This document shows positions 59,486-64,000 of a stretch of 64,000 nucleotides of DNA, piece after piece. The notes under the pieces were generated by a model. It searched no databases and was not told where the DNA came from. It was given only the letters and a program-made list of their open reading frames with translations. The position numbers and the translations under genes are program-made. The stretch comes from JAOUJD01 sp963841815 (GTDB taxonomy: Bacteria > Pseudomonadota > Gammaproteobacteria > Burkholderiales > Burkholderiaceae_F), in NCBI GenBank assembly GCA_963841815.1, contig CAWJEE010000015.1, positions 62,001-126,000 on the forward strand. Reading direction: 5' to 3'. Numbering within the stretch: the stretch's first letter is position 1; every line of letters begins with the position of its first letter.

Positions 59486-60130
59486 ATGACGCGGTTGTGG
59501 TTCGCAGTTGTGATTACAACCGTCGCGGCCCTCGCGGCGGCGCAGACGCCGCACACGCACGACCACGGCTTCGGCGGGGCGGAGCACTGGGCCAAGGTGT
59601 TCGACGACCCGGCGCGCGACGCCTGGCAGAAGCCGCACGAGGTGATCCAGGCGCTGAAGCTCGTGCCCGACGCCGTCGTGGCGGACATCGGCGCCGGCAC
59701 TGGCTACTTCGCGGTCCGCCTCGCGCACATGACGCCGCAAGGCCGCGTCTACGCCGTCGACACCGAGCCCGACATGGTCAAGTACCTCGGCGAGCGCGCG
59801 CAGAAGTCCGGCGTGAAGAACCTGGTGCCGGTGCAGGGCGCGCCCGCCGACCCGAAGCTGCCCGAGAAGGTCGACCTCGTGCTGATGGTCGACGTCTACC
59901 ACCACATCGACCAGCGCGCCGCGTACTTCCGGAAGCTCGCCGGCTCGCTGAAGCCGGGCGGCGCGATCGCGATCGTCGACTTCACCAAGGAGTCGCCGGT
60001 CGGTCCGCCGCCGGCATCGCGCATTGCCGCGAGCGAAGTGAAGGCCGAGATGAAGACCGCCGGCTACGAACTCGCGGCCGAGCACGCGTTCCTGCCGAAC
60101 CAGTACTTCCTGGTGTTCAGGCCGCGCTGA
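59486..60130 (+). CDS. Methyltransferase-like protein with signal peptide
   Basis: The 214-residue protein begins with a signal peptide (1-19, 'TTVAALAAAQTPHTHDH') and continues with a His-rich loop and a SAM-methyltransferase fold: motif I 'VVADIGAGTGYFAVRLAHMT', 'VDLVLMVDVYHHIDQRAAYF' and 'SLKPGGAIAIVDFTKE'. Methyltransferases are normally cytoplasmic because SAM is, so an exported one is odd; several proteobacterial homologues share the leader. Function unknown. Confidence 0.83.
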   Translation: MTRLWFAVVITTVAALAAAQTPHTHDHGFGGAEHWAKVFDDPARDAWQKPHEVIQALKLVPDAVVADIGAGTGYFAVRLAHMTPQGRVYAVDTEPDMVKYLGERAQKSGVKNLVPVQGAPADPKLPEKVDLVLMVDVYHHIDQRAAYFRKLAGSLKPGGAIAIVDFTKESPVGPPPASRIAASEVKAEMKTAGYELAAEHAFLPNQYFLVFRPR

Positions 60131-60263
60131 ACAGCCCCGTTGCCCGGGCGCAATGCGATGAAGCACGTCGCGGGCGCGCGTTATGACCCGTTGACGGTCA
60201 TCAACGGGCAGGACGCTCATACTCCTAGCGTGAAGTGAACGCAGTTCAACGGCAGGAGAGGTC

Positions 60264-60548
60264 ATGACACGGCCAGACAGCACCAGGCAGGCGGCGCCCT
60301 CGCGCGAAGAGCCGCGCGCGCCCGGCGACGACGAGAGCTCACGCGTGGTCGCCCGGCCGGACGGGTTCTACTGGGTCGCCGACGACGGCCACCAGGAATT
60401 CGGCCCGTTCCCCACCGCGATGGACGCGCTGCTCGCGTTGCGCTCGGGGATCGACACCGGACTCGAGCCCGACGAGACCCTGGAGGAAGCGGAGGAAGAG
60501 ATCGGCTTCGTCGACCCGAAGGCCGACGACCGCGTGCCCGGGGAGTAG
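60264..60548 (+). CDS. Small uncharacterised protein
   Basis: The 94-residue acidic protein has a central strand-like block 'GFYWVADDGHQEFGPFPTAM' and an acidic tail 'DEAEEEIGFVDPKADD'-like. No signal peptide or cysteine. 'caggagaggtc' just upstream is a good ribosome site. It lies 15 nt before the PRPP synthetase-like gene, so it may belong to that operon. No function assigned. Confidence 0.65.
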   Translation: MTRPDSTRQAAPSREEPRAPGDDESSRVVARPDGFYWVADDGHQEFGPFPTAMDALLALRSGIDTGLEPDETLEEAEEEIGFVDPKADDRVPGE

Positions 60549-60563
60549 GCGGAGCACGTTCCG

Positions 60564-61511
60564 ATGCTGCTGTTCGCCCTCGACGCGACCCGCGATTTCG
60601 GCGCGCGCGTCGCCAGCGCGCTCGACGAGCCGCTGGCGCGGCACGAGGAGCGCACGTTCGAGGACGCGGAACACAAGATCCGCCCCTTGGTCGATCCCAT
60701 CGGTCAGGACTGCGTGGTCGTGCAGAGCCTGCACGGCGAGCCGGGCGTCAGCGGCGACGACAAGCTGGTCCGCCTGCTGATGTTCGTCGCGGCGCTGCGC
60801 GACCACGGCGCGCGCCGCGTCGTCGCGGTCGTTCCCTACCTCGCCTACGCGCGCAAGGACCGACGGACGCAACCGTTCGACCCGGTGTCGATCCGCGTGG
60901 TGGCGCAATTGTTCGAGGCTGTCCGATGCGACGCGCTGATCACGCTCGAAGCGCACAACGTCGCCGCCTTCGACAACGCCTTCCGCCTGCGCGCCGTCAC
61001 GCTGTCGCCGAACGCGCTGTTCAGCGCCGCGGCGCTGAAGCTCGTCGGTGACGAGCCGATCGCGGTCGCCTCGCCCGACGTCGGCGGCGTCAAGCGCGCA
61101 CAGCTGTGGCGCGAGGCGCTCGAGAACACGCTCCAGCGGCCGGTGGCGCAGGCCTTCGTCGACAAGCGGCGCGCCCTGGGCGTGGTCAGCGGCGGCGAGA
61201 TCGTCACCGGCGACATCGCCGGCGCGACCGTGCTGATCGTCGATGACCTGATCGCGACCTTCGGCACGATCGAGCGCGCCGCCGGCGCGCTGCTCAAGGC
61301 CGGCGCGCGCCGCGTGCTCGCGTTCGCGGCGCACGGGCTGTTCGTCAGCCCCGCCGCCGACGTGCTCGAGCGTACCGCGGTCGAGCGCGTCTTCGTGACC
61401 GACACCGTGCCCCCATTTCGCCTCGACGATCGGCCCGCGCGCGGGCGCGTCGACGTCTTGCCGTGCGCGGTGCTGTTCGCCGACGCGATCCGGCACGAAC
61501 TGGCGGGCTAG
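60564..61511 (+). CDS. Ribose-phosphate pyrophosphokinase, variant
   Basis: A 315-residue PRPP synthetase-like protein: 'VVQSLHGEPGVSGDDKLVRL', 'PYLAYARKDRRTQPFDPVSI' (ATP loop), 'LITLEAHNVAAFDNAFR' where classical Prs has the DLHA.QIQGFF motif, and a PRPP loop 'VLIVDDLIATFGTIERAA' where classical enzymes have VDDMIDTGGT. So the two catalytic loops are altered and activity as a housekeeping Prs is doubtful. It probably makes PRPP or a related activated sugar in a special pathway. Its stop overlaps the convergent kinase-like gene by 4 nt (CTAG). Confidence 0.83.
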   Translation: MLLFALDATRDFGARVASALDEPLARHEERTFEDAEHKIRPLVDPIGQDCVVVQSLHGEPGVSGDDKLVRLLMFVAALRDHGARRVVAVVPYLAYARKDRRTQPFDPVSIRVVAQLFEAVRCDALITLEAHNVAAFDNAFRLRAVTLSPNALFSAAALKLVGDEPIAVASPDVGGVKRAQLWREALENTLQRPVAQAFVDKRRALGVVSGGEIVTGDIAGATVLIVDDLIATFGTIERAAGALLKAGARRVLAFAAHGLFVSPAADVLERTAVERVFVTDTVPPFRLDDRPARGRVDVLPCAVLFADAIRHELAG

Positions 61512-62533
61512 CCCAGCGCGCGCAGCGCCGTCCGCGCCTCGGCGAGGTAGCGCGCGGCCTGTGGCAGCCAGTGCTCCGGCCGCCGCGGGTGCGGATCGAG
61601 CAGATGCGCTGCCGTCAGTCGGGCGCGCAGCAGCGCGCGGTGGACGGTGTACAGCGCGAGCACGGCAGGCGGCGGCGCATCGTCGAGCGCCTGCGCGACG
61701 TGCGCCAGCAGCCGCGGCTCGATCCACGGCGCGCCCAGCAGCCGGCACTCGAGGCCGAGGAACGCGAGTTCGTCGAACGGATCGACCTCGCGCAGGCGCG
61801 CGTTGAACTCGAGGCAGTCGATGACCACCGGGATCCCGTCGAGGGCGATGTGCTCCGGTCGCAGGTCGCCGTGGCCTTCGCGCACGTGGCCGCCCTCGGC
61901 GCGGCATCGCAGCGCGGCCGCGTGCCGCCCGCGGGCCGCGTCGACCGCATCGAGCAGCGGCGCGGCTTCGAGGGACGCAAAGCGCGGCAGCGTCAGCATC
62001 GAGCGGTTGGCCGCCTGCAGCGCCTCGAACCGTCCACGGTAGTCATCGCCCGAGATCGGCACGCGGCGCGCTTCGCGGAAGAAGCGCGCCAGCCGGTCAC
62101 CGAGGCGGTCGATGTCGGCCGGGCTCAGCGTGCCTGCGCGAATCGCGACGTCCAGCATGCGCGCGGCCGGGAGCCGGCGCATCGCGACCAGCCAGTCGAC
62201 CGTCTCCGCGCCCGCCTGCGGGCCGATCGCCAGTGTCCCGCCGGCGCGCGCCACCAGTGGCAGGACGCCGTCGTAGACGTCCGGCGCCAGCCGCCGGTTC
62301 AGCCGGACCTCCTCGCCGCAGTTGAGCGCGCGCAGTGCCACGGTGGAGAAGTCGAGGAAATCGGTTCGGACCGGCTTCTTCAGCTTCAGGACGCGGTCGC
62401 CGGCAGCGAACAGCCACGACATGTGGGTTTCGACCACGTCCGGTCGCACTCCTTCGTGGGCGGCGGGCGACGCCAGGAAGCGGACCTTGTCCTCGGTCGA
62501 GACCGTGCGCGGAAAGGGGAAGCCGGGCTGCAT
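61508..62533 (-). CDS. Kinase-like protein of the aminoglycoside-phosphotransferase fold (COG2187 type)
   Basis: The 341-residue protein has 'VETHMSWLFAAGDRVLKLKK' and 'FLDFSTVALRALNCGEEVRL' in its N-terminal half and the phosphotransferase catalytic motif 'REGHGDLRPEHIALDGIPVV' with 'IDCLEFNARLREVDPFDELA'. Substrate unknown; relatives are often fused to or next to AAA ATPases. Start ATG 62533 begins the conserved region; longer in-frame starts add unrelated residues. Confidence 0.82.
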   Translation of the reverse strand: MQPGFPFPRTVSTEDKVRFLASPAAHEGVRPDVVETHMSWLFAAGDRVLKLKKPVRTDFLDFSTVALRALNCGEEVRLNRRLAPDVYDGVLPLVARAGGTLAIGPQAGAETVDWLVAMRRLPAARMLDVAIRAGTLSPADIDRLGDRLARFFREARRVPISGDDYRGRFEALQAANRSMLTLPRFASLEAAPLLDAVDAARGRHAAALRCRAEGGHVREGHGDLRPEHIALDGIPVVIDCLEFNARLREVDPFDELAFLGLECRLLGAPWIEPRLLAHVAQALDDAPPPAVLALYTVHRALLRARLTAAHLLDPHPRRPEHWLPQAARYLAEARTALRALG

Positions 62534-62658
62534 GGGGAGAATGCCTTGCTCGCCGGCGCGCCGTTGACCGCCGTCAAGGGCCAACCGGCCGCGCCACCGA
62601 TGCTGGATTTGTACACGTGTGTGTCGTGCGGCGCTTGCGCCTACGGCAAGGAGACCCC

Positions 62659-63304
62659 ATGACAACCTTCGACGTCACGCTTGGCGGGCTTCGCCTGCCG
62701 GGCAGCCTGCAATTGCCGTTGGGCCCGGCGCGCGGCCTGGTCGTGTTCGCCCATGGCAGCGGCAGCAGCCGGCACAGCCCCCGCAACCGCTACGTCGCCG
62801 ACGAACTGTGCAAGCGGGGCTGCGCGACGCTGCTGTTCGATCTCCTGACCGACGGGGAGGCGCTCGACCGCCGCAACGTCTTCGACATCCCGCTGCTGGC
62901 GGGGCGCCTGCGCGAGGCGATCACGTGGCAGGCGGGCGTGCGCGAGATCGCGGGCCTGCCCACGGGCCTCTTCGGCGCCAGCACCGGCGCGGCGGCCGCG
63001 CTGGTCGCAGCGGCGGCGGCGCCCGACAGCGTGGCCGCGGTGGTCTCGCGCGGCGGCCGGCCGGATCTCGCGGACGCAGCGCTGCCGAAAGTGCGCGCGC
63101 CGACGCTGCTGATCGTCGGCGGGGCCGACCGAGGAGGTGCTCGAACTGAACCGCTGGGCCGCGGCGCAGATGACCTGCGAGAACGCGTTGCGCGTCGTGC
63201 CAGGCGCGACGCACCTGTTCGAGGAACGCGGCGCGCTCGCCGCGGTCGCGACGCTCGCCGGCGACTGGTTCGTGCAGCACATGAAGGCGGAAGCCCATGC
63301 CTGA
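62659..63304 (+). CDS. Alpha/beta hydrolase, dienelactone-hydrolase-like (one frameshift)
   Basis: The first 155 residues are open: 'LQLPLGPARGLVVFAHGSGS', 'SRHSPRNRYVADELCKRGCA' and the nucleophile elbow 'GLFGASTGAAAAL' (G-x-S-x-G). Near 63125 one extra base shifts the frame; removing it gives 'LLIVGGADEEVLELNRWAAA' and 'PGATHLFEERGALAAVATLA' with the catalytic Asp and His. Ends with a TGA at 63302, overlapping the phosphoribosyltransferase start by 8 nt. Confidence 0.8.
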
Positions 63305-63984
63305 AGAATTCCGCTCGCCGTTCGAGAACCGCACGGTCGCCGGTCGCGCGCTCGGCGCAGCGGCTGGCGCGGATGAAGCTGGCCGATCCGGTCGTGCTCG
63401 CGCTGCCGCGTGGCGGCGTGCCGGTCGGGCTGGAGGTGGCGCGCGCGCTGCACGCGCCGCTCGACCTGCTGCTGGTGCGCAAGATCGGCGTGCCGTGGCA
63501 GCCCGAACTCGCGGTCGGCGCCGTGATGGACGGCGGCGCGCCGGTGATCGTGGTCGAGCCGCGCGTGATGGCCGAGACCGGCATCGACCGGCAGTACATC
63601 GAGGAATGCGCGCAGCAGGAGCTGAAGGAAATCGAGCGGCGCCGCGCCGTGTACCTCGCGCACCGCGCTCCGGAACCCGTGGCCGGGCGGACCGCGATCG
63701 TCGTCGACGACGGCATCGCGACCGGCACCACGATGCGGGCCGCGCTGCGTGGACTGCGGCAACGCCAGCCCGCGCGGCTGGTGCTCGCGGTGCCGGTGGC
63801 GCCGCCCGAGACGATCGATGCGCTGCGCGCCGAAGTCGACGACGTCGTCTGCCTGATGCAGCCCGGGTTCTTCGGGGCGATCGGCTACTTCTACGTCGAC
63901 TTCCACCAGCTGACGGACGACGAGGTGGTCGCCTTGATGCGGCAGGCGCCGCGCGCGAACGAGGAGCCTTCGGCGGCTGCATGA
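63297..63984 (+). CDS. Phosphoribosyltransferase (one frameshift near the start)
   Basis: The ATG at 63297 begins 'MPEEFRSPFENRTVAGRAL'; near 63352 one extra G shifts the frame and the remainder is open: 'VVLALPRGGVPVGLEVARAL', 'LLVRKIGVPWQPELAVGAVM', the PRPP loop 'TAIVVDDGIATGTTMRAALR' and 'LAVPVAPPETIDAL'. This is the COG1926-type phosphoribosyltransferase that often pairs with dienelactone hydrolase. The pair overlaps by 8 nt, so it is translationally coupled. It follows the PRPP synthetase variant and a kinase-like gene. Confidence 0.82.
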
Positions 63985-64000
63985 CGCTCGCCTCCAACTC

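Overview
The window is a very GC-rich bacterial chromosome segment. Its genes look betaproteobacterial, most likely Burkholderiales-like: MipA/OmpV and SYLF (YSC84) envelope proteins, AsmA- and TolA/TonB-like proteins, a Dpp-type ABC operon, YeeE with rhodanese, and GC-rich spacer repeats I recall from Burkholderiales genomes. I see no rRNA, tRNA, CRISPR array, integrase or complete insertion sequence.

Layout. 0-14 kb: envelope genes (MipA/OmpV, SYLF protein, MsbA-like exporter, AsmA-like giant, META/DUF4377 lipoprotein, AI-2E permease, EF-hand protein, glycine-zipper lipoprotein, TolA-like protein with long Glu/Arg/Gln repeats, two small proteins). 13.9-22.8 kb: a cyclic beta-glucan synthase of the NdvB type. 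23.1-39.3 kb: a catabolic island. An IclR regulator and a TerB-like gene precede two divergent operons. The leftward operon encodes D-aminoacylase, an M81/MlrC-like peptidase, an amidase and a core-MetE protein. The rightward one encodes a five-gene peptide-type ABC transporter, diaminopropionate ammonia-lyase, an M20 carbamoylase-type hydrolase and an N-carbamoyl-D-amino-acid hydrolase. Together they suggest import and breakdown of N-acyl, N-carbamoyl or D-configured amino acids or peptides, with a 2,3-diaminopropionate branch ending in pyruvate and ammonia.

39.3-51.4 kb: FolE, a BLUF photoreceptor, a Cu/Zn superoxide dismutase, threonine dehydratase, cysteine synthase, a GNAT protein, a thiosulfate-type YeeE transporter with a rhodanese, an isoaspartyl methyltransferase, an aldo/keto reductase, an MFS transporter, an O-methyltransferase and an orphan HicA-like protein. 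51.5-64 kb: a Gly-zipper/Pro-rich lipoprotein coupled to a Trp-Gly-Pro-Gly-Val repeat protein, several small secreted proteins, an FG-GAP lipoprotein, an AraC regulator, an acyltransferase, an exported methyltransferase-like protein, and a cluster of a PRPP synthetase variant, a kinase-like protein, an alpha/beta hydrolase and a phosphoribosyltransferase.

Quality caveat. About a dozen genes are broken by clusters of mostly single-base insertions while their neighbours are perfectly open. Restoring the frame by removing one base repeatedly gives good family sequence, so I treat most as consensus errors (insertion-biased, as in unpolished long reads). I annotate those genes at full length and flag them.

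Repeats worth noting: a triple-hairpin palindromic element present twice in inverted orientation (44.2 and 50.4 kb), and a GC-rich spacer repeat present twice inside the transporter operon.
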